A stretch of DNA of 64,000 nucleotides from Alphaproteobacteria bacterium (GTDB lineage: Bacteria; Pseudomonadota; Alphaproteobacteria; Rhizobiales; Rhizobiaceae): assembly GCA_016861165.1 (NCBI GenBank), contig BOKV01000018.1:30430-94429 (forward strand). Reading direction: 5' to 3'. Made by a program: the position numbers and the translations under genes. The notes beneath the pieces were generated by a model, which saw only the letters and a program-made list of their open reading frames with translations, had not been told where the DNA came from and searched no databases. Below, piece by piece: positions 36,538-45,271 of the stretch (positions are counted from its first letter, which is position 1; the number at the start of each line of letters is the position of its first letter).

Positions 36538-38840
36538 ACGCCAAGCCGGAACTGAAGGACGCAACGGTCGCCGTCGGCAAGGCGCTGGCCCACGACAGCG
36601 CCGCCCGCCACGTGACCGGCACGGCCCTCTATGTCGACGACCTGCCCGAGCCGGTCGGTCTCGTCCATGTCGCGCCGGGGCTGTCGCCCAAGGCGCGCGG
36701 GCGCATCGACAAGCTCGATCTGGCCGCCGTGCGCAAGGCGCCGGGCGTCATTGCCGTCCTCACCGCGCATGACATCCCCGGCCCGAACGAATGCAGCCCC
36801 TCGATCGGCGGCGACCCGATCATCGCCGACGGCGTCGTTGAGTTCCACGGCCAGGTGCTGTTCGCGGTCGTGGCCGAGACGCGCGACCAGGCGCGCCGGG
36901 CCACGCGGCTCGCCAAGGTCGACATCGACGAGGAGGCGCCGCTCGTTACCGTCGAGCAGGGGCTTGCCGCGGGCGCGCAGGTGCTCGACCCCTACGAGTT
37001 CCGGCGCGGCGACCCGGCCGAGGCGATCGGTAAGGCCCGGCACACGGTGTCTGGCGCCATGCTTGTCGGCGGCCAGGAGCATTTCTACCTCGAAGGCCAG
37101 ATCTCGATGGCGCTGCCCGGCGAGGGCGGCGAGATGCGGATCATCGCCTCGACGCAGCACCCGTCCGAGGTGCAGCACCTGGTGGCGCGCATGCTGGGGC
37201 GGCCCGACGCAATGGTCGTCTGCGAATGCCGGCGAATGGGCGGCGGCTTCGGCGGCAAGGAGAGCCAGGCCGGCCAGTGGGCCTGCCTGGCGGCACTGGC
37301 CGCCCACGTCACCGGCCGGCCGGCCAAGATGCGGCTCGACCGCGACGACGACATGATCGCCACCGGCAAACGCCACGACTTCCTGATCGAATGGCGCGCG
37401 GCCCATGACGGCAAAGGGGTACTCGACGCCGTCGACGTCACTTTCGCCGGGCGCTGCGGCTATTCGGCCGACCTGTCGCTCGGCGTCAACGACCGCACCA
37501 TGTTCCACGCCGACAATGCCTATTTCTATCCGCAGGTGCGCATCCATTCGAAGCGGGTGAAGACCAATACGGTTTCCAACACCGCCTTCCGCGGCTTCGG
37601 CGGGCCGCAGGGCATGGTCTTCGCCGAGCGGCTGATGGACCAGATCGCGGCCCGGCTGGGCGTGGACCCGCTCGAAATCCGCAAGCGCAATTTCTACCGC
37701 AAGGGGCGCGATATCACGCCGTATGGCATGAGGGTGGAGGACAATATCCTGAAGGATGTGGTCGGCCAACTGGCACGCACTTGCGACTATGCCGCGCGGC
37801 GGGCAAAAGTCGCCGATTTCAACGCATCAAGCCGGTTCCTGAGGAAGGGCATCGCGCTCAACCCGGTCAAGTTCGGCATCTCCTTCACGCTCATCCACCT
37901 CAACCAGGCCGGTGCGCTGGTGCATGTCTATACCGATGGCTCGATCCAGGTGAACCATGGTGGCACCGAGATGGGCCAGGGCCTCTACATGAAGGTCGCC
38001 CAGGTCGTCGCCGAGACGTTCGGCGTCGACATCTCGCGGGTGCGGATCACGGCGACCGCGACCGACAAGGTGCCGAACACGACGCCGACGGCGGCTTCTT
38101 CGGGCTCCGACCTGAACGGCATGGCGGCGCGGGAGGCGGCGGTTCAAATCCGCGGCCGCATGGCCGAGCTGGCCGCGCGGCTGTGGCAGGGGGACGCACG
38201 CAAGGTGCGCTTCGCCGGCGGCAAGGTGATCGTCGGCGGCCGCGAGATCGATTTCGCCGAGGTGGCGAAGAAGTGCTTCCTCGAACGCGTGCAACTTTCG
38301 GCCTCCGGCTTCTACGCCACGCCGAAGATCACCTGGGACCGGGCGAATGTCAGCGGCCGGCCGTTCCTCTATTTCGCCTATGGCGCGGCTTGCTCGGAGG
38401 TGACCATCGACACGCTGACCGGCGAAATGCGGATCGACCGTGTCGACATCCTCCACGATGTCGGCTCCTCGCTCAATCCGGCCATCGACATCGGCCAGAT
38501 CGAGGGCGGCTTCGTCCAGGGCGCCGGCTGGCTGACCAGCGAGGAACTGGTGTTCGACGGCAATGGCCGCCTGACCACGCATGCGCCGTCGACCTACAAA
38601 ATCCCTACCGCCTTCGACGTTCCGGCCGACTTCAAGGTCGAGTTATGGCAATCGAAGGGCAATCGCGAGGCGACGATCTACCGCTCCAAGGCGGTGGGCG
38701 AGCCGCCGCTGATGCTGGCAACGTCGGTCCATTCGGCGATCTTCCACGCGGTGGCGTCGCTCAAGCCCGGCGCCGTGCCGCAACTCGACGCGCCGGCGAC
38801 GCCGGAGGCGATATTGAGGGCGATCGATTCCGTTCGCTGA
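36534..38840 (+). CDS. xdhB: Xanthine dehydrogenase molybdenum subunit XdhB
   Basis: The 768-residue subunit carries the molybdopterin active site that oxidises hypoxanthine and xanthine to urate. Landmarks are GGQEHFYLEGQ, CRRMGGGFGGKE, NTAFRGFGGPQGM and the catalytic Glu in KAVGEPPLMLATSVH. ATG 36534 overlaps the xdhA stop. The usual third gene xdhC, which inserts the sulfurated cofactor, is not found downstream; an unrelated cyclase gene follows on the other strand after 180 bases with no visible gene. Confidence 0.96.
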   Translation: MNAKPELKDATVAVGKALAHDSAARHVTGTALYVDDLPEPVGLVHVAPGLSPKARGRIDKLDLAAVRKAPGVIAVLTAHDIPGPNECSPSIGGDPIIADGVVEFHGQVLFAVVAETRDQARRATRLAKVDIDEEAPLVTVEQGLAAGAQVLDPYEFRRGDPAEAIGKARHTVSGAMLVGGQEHFYLEGQISMALPGEGGEMRIIASTQHPSEVQHLVARMLGRPDAMVVCECRRMGGGFGGKESQAGQWACLAALAAHVTGRPAKMRLDRDDDMIATGKRHDFLIEWRAAHDGKGVLDAVDVTFAGRCGYSADLSLGVNDRTMFHADNAYFYPQVRIHSKRVKTNTVSNTAFRGFGGPQGMVFAERLMDQIAARLGVDPLEIRKRNFYRKGRDITPYGMRVEDNILKDVVGQLARTCDYAARRAKVADFNASSRFLRKGIALNPVKFGISFTLIHLNQAGALVHVYTDGSIQVNHGGTEMGQGLYMKVAQVVAETFGVDISRVRITATATDKVPNTTPTAASSGSDLNGMAAREAAVQIRGRMAELAARLWQGDARKVRFAGGKVIVGGREIDFAEVAKKCFLERVQLSASGFYATPKITWDRANVSGRPFLYFAYGAACSEVTIDTLTGEMRIDRVDILHDVGSSLNPAIDIGQIEGGFVQGAGWLTSEELVFDGNGRLTTHAPSTYKIPTAFDVPADFKVELWQSKGNREATIYRSKAVGEPPLMLATSVHSAIFHAVASLKPGAVPQLDAPATPEAILRAIDSVR

Positions 38841-39020
38841 GACGGGCAGCGGCAGTCCCGGGCCGACGAACCAACCGGTCATATCCGGCTGGCGGCGCGA
38901 TCAGCGCAACCGTCGGTCACGTGTCAGAAGCGGGAGCGCAAGGACGGCGGCCTAGGCGCCGATGAAGATGGCAGCACACCGGTGCGGCCGCAGCCCGCAG
39001 GCGCGCTGGCGCTGTCGTAC

Positions 39021-40298
39021 TCATGGTTTCAGCGTTCCCCTCAGAAAGAACGTCTCACGCTTGCCGTAACCCTTGACGTCGATCGCGCCTCGCGATTCGA
39101 ACTCGAACGCGGACCGCCCCAACCGGCGGAAGGTGGCGCTGACCTGGATGCGCCCCGGCTCGCTGCGCTGGCACAGGCGCGCGGCGTAGTTCACCGTGTC
39201 GCCCCAGATATCGTAGCTGGTGCGCCGGTCGCCGATGACGCCGGCAACGGCCGGGCCGTGATGGATGCCGATGCGCATGGCGAGCGGCCGGTCGACCAGC
39301 TTCTCGCTGGCAGCCGCGTCGAGCAGGGCAAAGGCGAGCCGGCCGCAGGCCTCGACGCCATTGTCGGTGCCGCGCAAGCCGCCGGCGGCCATGTAGGCGT
39401 CGCCGATCGTCTTGATCTTGTCGACGCCGAGCGTCTCGCACAACGCATCGCAGCGCGAGACCAGGCGGTGGAGGTAGTCGACAACCTGGCCCGGCGAAGC
39501 GGCGGCGGCGGCCGGCGTGAACTCGACCAGATCGGCGAACAGGACGGTGACGCCTTCCAGCCGGTCGGCGATGCGCTGCTCGCCGCCGGCCTTCAGCCGA
39601 TCGGCGATGGTCGCCGGCAGCAGATTGGCGAGCAGGTTCTCGGAGCGCGCGAACTCCTGCTGGACGCGGCGCTCGGCGAAATCGAGCGTGAACAGGATGT
39701 AGCCGACGACCAGGGCGTTGAGCACGATGGTCGACAGCATGGCTTGCGCCGCGAGGTTCTTGCGAAAGGCGTGATCGGCGGGAATGAGGAACCCGTTCTC
39801 GCCGGCAAAGGCGATGACACAGATCATCGCGACCAGCGCCAGGCAATAGAGCAGCAGGAAATTGCGCCAGTGGCTGACGCCAACCAGGAACAGGATGAAC
39901 GCGGCGAGCGCGAAATAGGCCTGCAGATTGCTGTCGGTACCGAGCGCGAAAACGACGAAGGTGTGGCCGGCCAGGCTGACGAGAACGAGCAGGTTGGCAA
40001 CCAGGTTGCCGCCATAGCGGTGCAGCCGCGGCAGCATCAGGCAGACGGTGGCGAAGATGGCATTGTAGACATGCAGCGGCAACAGGCCGCGGAAATCGTG
40101 CAGGCCGTTGCCGATCAGATGGGCGATCGCGCTCAGCGCGAGCGCGTAGGCGGCGACGTTGGTGAAGCGTTGGCGCCGGCGCAGGTGCGGCCGCTCGGTG
40201 ACGATGCCCGCTTCCAGCAGGGTGTCGATCCATTCCGGCAGCGCGAGGCGTAGCCACGGCCGTGGCGGCGAGCGGCGGTCGACGGGGATCTTTGCCAT
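39021..40298 (-). CDS. Membrane-bound class III adenylate cyclase
   Basis: The 425-residue protein has about six membrane helices over residues 45-205, then a class III cyclase domain. Metal-binding Asp are D256 (LFADLVEFT) and D300 (TIGDAYMA). K296 and D363 (YDIWGD) are the adenine-specifying residues, and N370 and R374 complete the site, so it should make cAMP and not cGMP. ATG 40298 is chosen over an extension to 40382. What the membrane part senses is unknown. Confidence 0.9.
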   Translation of the reverse strand: MAKIPVDRRSPPRPWLRLALPEWIDTLLEAGIVTERPHLRRRQRFTNVAAYALALSAIAHLIGNGLHDFRGLLPLHVYNAIFATVCLMLPRLHRYGGNLVANLLVLVSLAGHTFVVFALGTDSNLQAYFALAAFILFLVGVSHWRNFLLLYCLALVAMICVIAFAGENGFLIPADHAFRKNLAAQAMLSTIVLNALVVGYILFTLDFAERRVQQEFARSENLLANLLPATIADRLKAGGEQRIADRLEGVTVLFADLVEFTPAAAAASPGQVVDYLHRLVSRCDALCETLGVDKIKTIGDAYMAAGGLRGTDNGVEACGRLAFALLDAAASEKLVDRPLAMRIGIHHGPAVAGVIGDRRTSYDIWGDTVNYAARLCQRSEPGRIQVSATFRRLGRSAFEFESRGAIDVKGYGKRETFFLRGTLKP

Positions 40299-40499
40299 GC
40301 GCGCGCATTCCCTCGGGCTGGGCCGACAGGTGCTCCTCGTGTCTCTCCCATCCCCGGCCAGAATACGCAAGATTGTGTCCAAGCGGGTAACGACTTGCGC
40401 TCCCGACAGCTTTCGTGGGCGACATCGCGGTGTTCCGGGTTGTCCGCCGCGCGCAACCGGCTAGTGTCGGTCCAGCGAATCGGGAGGGAGAAGCCGCCG

Positions 40500-41627
40500 A
40501 TGAAGACCCGCGCCGCCGTCGCCTTCGAGGCCGCCAGGCCGCTGGAGATTGTCGAGGTTGATCTCGACGGGCCCAGGGCAGGCGAGGTCATGGTCGAGAT
40601 CAAGGCGACGGGCATCTGTCATACCGACGCCTTCACGCTGTCGGGGGCCGATCCGGAAGGCATCTTCCCGTCGATCCTCGGCCATGAGGGGGCGGGAATC
40701 GTAGTCGACGTCGGGCCGGGGGTGACCAGCGTCGGCAAGGGCGACCACGTCATTCCGCTCTACACGCCCGAGTGCAGGCAATGCCCGTCCTGCCTGTCGC
40801 GCAAGACCAATCTGTGCACGGCGATCCGGGCGACCCAGGGCCAGGGACTGATGCCGGACGGGACCTCGCGCTTCTCGCTCGATGGCCGGCCGATCATGCA
40901 CTACATGGGCTGCTCGACCTTCTCGAATTTCACCGTGCTGCCCGAGATCGCGGTGGCCAGGGTCAATTCGGACGCGCCGTTCGACACCATCTGCTACATC
41001 GGCTGCGGGGTGACCACCGGCATCGGCGCCGTCATCAATACCGCCAGGGTCGAGCCGGGTGCGACAGCCATCGTCTTCGGGCTGGGCGGCATCGGCCTCA
41101 ACGTCATCCAGGGGCTGCGGCTCGCCGGCGCCGATATGATCATCGGCGTCGACATCAACGACGCCAGGAAGACATGGGGCGAGAAATTCGGCATGACGCA
41201 TTTCGTCAATCCGACGGAGATCGGCGCCGACCTCGTTCCGCACCTCGTCAGCCTGACCCGGCGTGGCGCCGACACGATCGGCGGAGCGGACTACACTTTC
41301 GACTGCACCGGCAATGTCGCCGTGATGCGCCAGGCGCTTGAAAGCGCCCATCGCGGCTGGGGCCAGTCGATCATCATCGGCGTCGCGCCGGCCGGCGCGG
41401 AGATTTCGACGCGGCCGTTTCAGCTCGTCACCGGGCGGGTGTGGAAGGGCACGGCCTTCGGCGGCGCCCGCGGCCGCACCGACGTGCCGAGGATCGTCGA
41501 CTGGTATATGGATGGCCGCATAGCAATCGACCCGATGATCACGCACCGTCTGGCCCTTGACGAAATCAACAAGGGTTTCGACCTGATGCATGCGGGCGAG
41601 AGCATTCGTTCGGTCGTCGTTTACTGA
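40500..41627 (+). CDS. frmA: S-(hydroxymethyl)glutathione (class III alcohol) dehydrogenase
   Basis: The 375-residue zinc enzyme oxidises the glutathione adduct of formaldehyde with NAD. Catalytic Zn ligands lie in [14 protein letters not shown] and GHEGAGIV, and the structural Zn is held by four Cys in [29 protein letters not shown] is the NAD motif and [16 protein letters not shown] is typical of class III enzymes. Preceded by GGGAGGGAGAAG. S-formylglutathione hydrolase is not adjacent. A ClpP-type gene follows after 27 bases. Confidence 0.95.
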   Translation: MKTRAAVAFEAARPLEIVEVDLDGPRAGEVMVEIKATGICHTDAFTLSGADPEGIFPSILGHEGAGIVVDVGPGVTSVGKGDHVIPLYTPECRQCPSCLSRKTNLCTAIRATQGQGLMPDGTSRFSLDGRPIMHYMGCSTFSNFTVLPEIAVARVNSDAPFDTICYIGCGVTTGIGAVINTARVEPGATAIVFGLGGIGLNVIQGLRLAGADMIIGVDINDARKTWGEKFGMTHFVNPTEIGADLVPHLVSLTRRGADTIGGADYTFDCTGNVAVMRQALESAHRGWGQSIIIGVAPAGAEISTRPFQLVTGRVWKGTAFGGARGRTDVPRIVDWYMDGRIAIDPMITHRLALDEINKGFDLMHAGESIRSVVVY

Positions 41628-41654
41628 CGAACCACCTGCCAAGAGGATTTGCCG

Positions 41655-42248
41655 ATGAACACCCATCTACTCGAGGAACCGGACCGCCAGGGGGACAAGG
41701 CGCCGTCAAGCCCGCTGGACATGCTGCTGTTCAAGAGCCGCAACGTCATCATCACCGGCGAGATCAACGACAAGCTGGCGCAACGCACCGTGGCGCATCT
41801 GCTGGCGCTGGCCGAGGATAGCGACGATCCGATCAATGTGTTCATCTCCTCACCGGGTGGCCATGTCGAGTCGGGCGACATGGTGCACGACATCATCAAG
41901 TTCATCCGGCCCAAGGTGCGCACCATCGGTAGCGGCTGGGTGGCGAGCGCCGGCGCGCTGATCTTTGTCGGCGCCGAGCGGGAGAACCGCTACTGCCTGC
42001 CCAACACGCGCTTCCTGCTGCACGAACCGAGCGGCGGCATCGGGGGCTCGGCCTCCGACATCGAAATCCAGGCCACCCAGATCAAGCTGATGCGCGAGCG
42101 GTTCGAAAAACTGTTCGCGGCGGCGACCGGCCAGACGCCGGAGCGCATCCGCAAGGACACGGCGCGCGATTTCTGGCTCAATACCGAACAGGCGATCGAA
42201 TACGGCCTGCTGGGCAAAGTGATCACCTCGATCGACGAACTGCGCTGA
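41655..42248 (+). CDS. Stand-alone ClpP-type protease subunit
   Basis: The 197-residue protein has the ClpP triad S99 (GWVASAGALIF), H123 (NTRFLLHEPSGG) and D172 (ARDFWLN). It should form a barrel protease fed by a Clp ATPase. It is more divergent than the housekeeping ClpP (for example ISSPGGHVESGD in place of INSPGG), and no clpX or tig gene is near, so it is probably a paralogue of the ClpP2/ClpP3 type found in alphaproteobacteria. ATG 41655 follows AAGAGGATTTGCC. The same-strand frmA gene ends 27 bases before. Confidence 0.88.
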   Translation: MNTHLLEEPDRQGDKAPSSPLDMLLFKSRNVIITGEINDKLAQRTVAHLLALAEDSDDPINVFISSPGGHVESGDMVHDIIKFIRPKVRTIGSGWVASAGALIFVGAERENRYCLPNTRFLLHEPSGGIGGSASDIEIQATQIKLMRERFEKLFAAATGQTPERIRKDTARDFWLNTEQAIEYGLLGKVITSIDELR

Positions 42249-42467
42249 GCCCAATTGCGCCGCGGGACGCTGCTGCCGTAGCCGGGCGGGGTGGCTCCGG
42301 GGTGGCCAAGGCGGACGGCGATGTGTTAGCCAAGGGTCCGGTCGCGGCCGCCCGCCGTGGCGGGTCGGCCTGGCCGATCGGCGGTGTGCCGCGGCGTGGC
42401 CGCGCAGTTCGACGGTCGCGCCGGCGATCGAGATTACCATCATTCCGAGTACAGACGAGGTAGTTCA

Positions 42468-42857
42468 GTGAGCGAGGAGCCGCACATTTTCGACGAGGCC
42501 GGGGACAACGACACGCTCGGCGGCCGGCTGTGGCGGGCACGCGAGGCCGTCGGCCTGTCGGAGGCGGCGCTTGCCAAGGCGCTCGGCATCCGCCCCGAGA
42601 CGCTGCGTGCCTGGGAGAGCGACCGCTCGGAACCGCGCGCCAACAGGCTGGTCACGATCGCCGGGCTGCTCAATGTCAGTCCAACCTGGCTGCTGCATGG
42701 TGTCGGCGGCGCCCCGCAGGGCGAAACGCTGGCCGAGGAAATCGGCATCGTGCGCACCCAGCTCGAACGCATCCGGCAGTGGCGCCAGCAGACCGACGGG
42801 GCGATCGCCAGCATCGAGAAGGCGCTCGATCGCATCGCCCAGCGCACGGGCATTTGA
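42468..42857 (+). CDS. XRE-family transcriptional regulator
   Basis: This 129-residue protein has a helix-turn-helix at about residues 17-75 (GRLWRAREAVGLSEAALAKA, then TLRAWESDRSEPRANRL) and a C-terminal helix likely to mediate dimer contacts. The start is GTG 42468, preceded by ACGAGG; no ATG in frame gives a better site. About 220 bases without a visible gene precede it. Its targets are unknown; the flanking ClpP and secreted-protein genes are candidates. Confidence 0.85.
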   Translation: MSEEPHIFDEAGDNDTLGGRLWRAREAVGLSEAALAKALGIRPETLRAWESDRSEPRANRLVTIAGLLNVSPTWLLHGVGGAPQGETLAEEIGIVRTQLERIRQWRQQTDGAIASIEKALDRIAQRTGI

Positions 42858-42950
42858 TCGCTCTCGTTACGGCCTTCGCAGAACCGGCATTGTCGGCCGC
42901 GCTGACGCGGGTAAACTGGCGGCCGGTTCCAGGCTGGGCGGAGGCAATTG

Positions 42951-43349
42951 ATGCGCACCATTCTGATCTCGTTGCTGGCGGCGTTGATGATGGCGGCGTC
43001 GGCTCAGGCCGACCCGAGTGGCAAGTACTCGGTCAGCGGCACCAATCCGGACGACGGCAAGAAATACACGGGCACGGTCGAGGTCACGCGCACCGGCGAG
43101 ACCTACTCAGTGGTCTGGCGGATCGGCAACGACGTCTTCAACGGCACCGCCATCGCCGGCTACATCGAGGTCGGCAACTACGTCGCCGGCGCGGCGACGG
43201 TCGACGATACCGTTCTTTCGGTCGCCTACAGTTCCGGCAACAGCTACGGCCTGGCGGTCTACGTCCAGCAAAGCGACGGCGCCTGGGAGGGCGTGTGGAC
43301 CTATGGCGGCGGTACCAAGGTCGCGACCGAACTGTGGCTGCCGATGTAG
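42951..43349 (+). CDS. Secreted beta-rich protein of unknown function
   Basis: The 132-residue product has a signal peptide (MRTILISLLAALMMAASA, cleavage after AQA) and a mature domain rich in Gly, Tyr, Thr and Val in alternating strands (GKYSVSGTNPDDGKKYTGTV, YSVVWRIGNDVFNGTAIA). It contains no Cys in the mature part. I do not recognise a named family with confidence; similar short secreted proteins are common in rhizobia. ATG 42951 follows CGGAGGCAATTG. An export-dependent role in the envelope is all that can be said. Confidence 0.7.
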   Translation: MRTILISLLAALMMAASAQADPSGKYSVSGTNPDDGKKYTGTVEVTRTGETYSVVWRIGNDVFNGTAIAGYIEVGNYVAGAATVDDTVLSVAYSSGNSYGLAVYVQQSDGAWEGVWTYGGGTKVATELWLPM

Positions 43350-43518
43350 CGGATGGTTTGGCGCGGGCGTCGATCGGGCCCATGAGGCATTGCCCGGCGG
43401 CCAAGCCGATAATAAACATGGAAACGGTTGCACCGCCCGGCCGGCGGCCGGCGGCCGGCGTGGGCGCCTTGTCCGCGCGACAATCGGGTCGGCATGCGAT
43501 CCGGCACGGGAGGAACCA

Positions 43519-45216
43519 ATGGCCACCAGCGCTTCACAGAAGATCGCGGCGAACAAGCCCTGGCTGAAATCATATCCGCCCGGCGTTCCCCACGAGATCG
43601 GGCAACTGGAATTCCCTTCGCTTGGAGCGCTGTTTGAGGACGCATGCGCCAGGTTCGCGGCGCGGCCGGCCTACACGCTGATGGGCAAGTCGATCAGCTA
43701 CGCCGAGCTTCTGGAACTGTCGAGCCGCATCGGTGCCTTCCTGCAGTCAAAGGGCCTTGAAAAAGGTGACCGTGTCGCCATCATGATGCCCAACATCCTG
43801 CAATATCCGGCGGTCCTGTTCGGCGTGCTGCGGGCCGGTTTCACCGTCGTCAACGTCAATCCGCTCTACACGCCGCGCGAACTCCAGCACCAGCTCACCG
43901 ATTCCGGCGCCAAGGCGATCTTTGTCCTGGAGAACTTCGCCACCACCGTCGAGAAGGTGATGGGCAAGGTGCCGGTCGAGCATGTGGTCGTCACCGCCAT
44001 GGGCGACCTGCTCGGCGGGCTCAAGGGCGCCATCGTCAATCTTGTGGTGCGCCGCCTCAAGAAGATGGTGCCGGCTTGGTCGCTTCCCGGGCATGTCAGC
44101 TTCAAGGCGGCGCTGGCGCAGGGTCAGGGCAGGGCGCTCGCGGCGGCCAGCGTCACGCCGGATGACAACGCCTTCCTGCAATATACCGGCGGCACCACCG
44201 GTGTCTCAAAGGGGGCCACGCTCAGCCAAGGCAATGTGCTGGCCAATGTCGAGCAGAACAAGGCGTGGATCGAGGTCGCCTTCAAGGACCGGCCAGAGCC
44301 GGAGCAGCTCGTCTATGTGTGCGCGTTGCCGCTCTACCACATCTTCGCGCTGACGATCAACGCGGTGATCGGCGCCTCCAAGGGCGCGCAGAACATCCTG
44401 ATCCCCAATCCGCGCGACATTCCGGGCTTCGTCAAGGAACTGGCCAAGTACAAGGTCCATGTCTTCCCGGGTCTCAACACGCTTTTCAACGCGCTGATGA
44501 ACAATCCGGACTTCGCCAAGCTCGACTTCTCCTCGCTGATGCTGACCATCGGCGGCGGCATGGCCGTGCAGCAGCCGGTCGCCGAGCGCTGGAAGAAGAT
44601 GACCGGCGTGCCGATCTTCGAGGGCTATGGACTGTCGGAGACTTCGCCGGTGGCGACCACCAACCGCTTCGACAGCACCGACTTCACCGGCACGATCGGC
44701 CTGCCGATCCCATCGACCGAGATTGCTATCCGCGACGAGGACGGCCGCGACCTGCCGCCGGGCGAGGTCGGCGAAATCTGCATCCGCGGCCCGCAGGTGA
44801 TGAAGGGATACTGGAACCGGCCGGACGAGACGGCCAAGGTGATGACCGAGGACGGCTTTTTCCGCTCGGGCGACATGGGCTTCATGGACGAGAACGGCTA
44901 TGTCAAGATCGTCGACCGCAAGAAGGACATGATCCTCGTCTCCGGCTTCAACGTCTATCCCAACGAGATCGAGGAATACGCGGTCTCGCATCCGGGCATC
45001 CTCGAAGCTGCGGCCATCGGCGTGCCGGACGAGCACTCGGGCGAGGCGGTCAAGCTGTTCATCGTCAAGCGCGACCCGGGCTTGAGCGAACAGGACGTCA
45101 AGGACTGGTGCGCCAAGGGCCTGACCAACTACAAGCGGCCCAGGCACATCGAATTCCGCGCCGACCTGCCCAAGACCAATGTCGGCAAGATCCTGAGGCG
45201 CGAACTGCGCGGCTGA
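43519..45216 (+). CDS. fadD: Long-chain fatty acyl-CoA ligase
   Basis: The 565-residue adenylate-forming enzyme activates fatty acids to acyl-CoA. The P-loop is YTGGTTGVSKGATLS, the adenine motif GYGLSETSPV, the hinge region DRKKDMILVSGFNVYPNEIE and the C-terminal catalytic Lys in TNVGKILRREL. ATG 43519 is preceded by GGGAGGAACC; the frame extends upstream through the previous gene and intergenic bases without homology. FadD-type domain order and length fit. No other beta-oxidation genes are adjacent. Confidence 0.94.
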   Translation: MATSASQKIAANKPWLKSYPPGVPHEIGQLEFPSLGALFEDACARFAARPAYTLMGKSISYAELLELSSRIGAFLQSKGLEKGDRVAIMMPNILQYPAVLFGVLRAGFTVVNVNPLYTPRELQHQLTDSGAKAIFVLENFATTVEKVMGKVPVEHVVVTAMGDLLGGLKGAIVNLVVRRLKKMVPAWSLPGHVSFKAALAQGQGRALAAASVTPDDNAFLQYTGGTTGVSKGATLSQGNVLANVEQNKAWIEVAFKDRPEPEQLVYVCALPLYHIFALTINAVIGASKGAQNILIPNPRDIPGFVKELAKYKVHVFPGLNTLFNALMNNPDFAKLDFSSLMLTIGGGMAVQQPVAERWKKMTGVPIFEGYGLSETSPVATTNRFDSTDFTGTIGLPIPSTEIAIRDEDGRDLPPGEVGEICIRGPQVMKGYWNRPDETAKVMTEDGFFRSGDMGFMDENGYVKIVDRKKDMILVSGFNVYPNEIEEYAVSHPGILEAAAIGVPDEHSGEAVKLFIVKRDPGLSEQDVKDWCAKGLTNYKRPRHIEFRADLPKTNVGKILRRELRG

Positions 45217-45224
45217 AGGCTGAA

Positions 45225-45248
45225 GCGGCGGACCTTGCGGCCCGCCGC
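45225..45248. terminator. Hairpin between convergent fadD and phoX-like genes
   Basis: A 7-bp GC stem (45225-45231 with 45242-45248) with ten-base loop lies in the 55-base gap between two converging genes. There is no T-run, so it is at most a weak or factor-assisted terminator. Confidence 0.35.
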
Positions 45249-45271
45249 CGATGCGTGCCGCGGGCGGCCGG

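Noticed and set aside
38841..39020. xdhC directly after xdhB.
   Set aside because: Only about 180 bases separate xdhB from the cyclase gene on the opposite strand, far too short for xdhC.
42249..42467. A gene between clpP and the XRE regulator.
   Set aside because: The frames through this 219-base gap have no start with a ribosome-binding site and no coding-like pattern.
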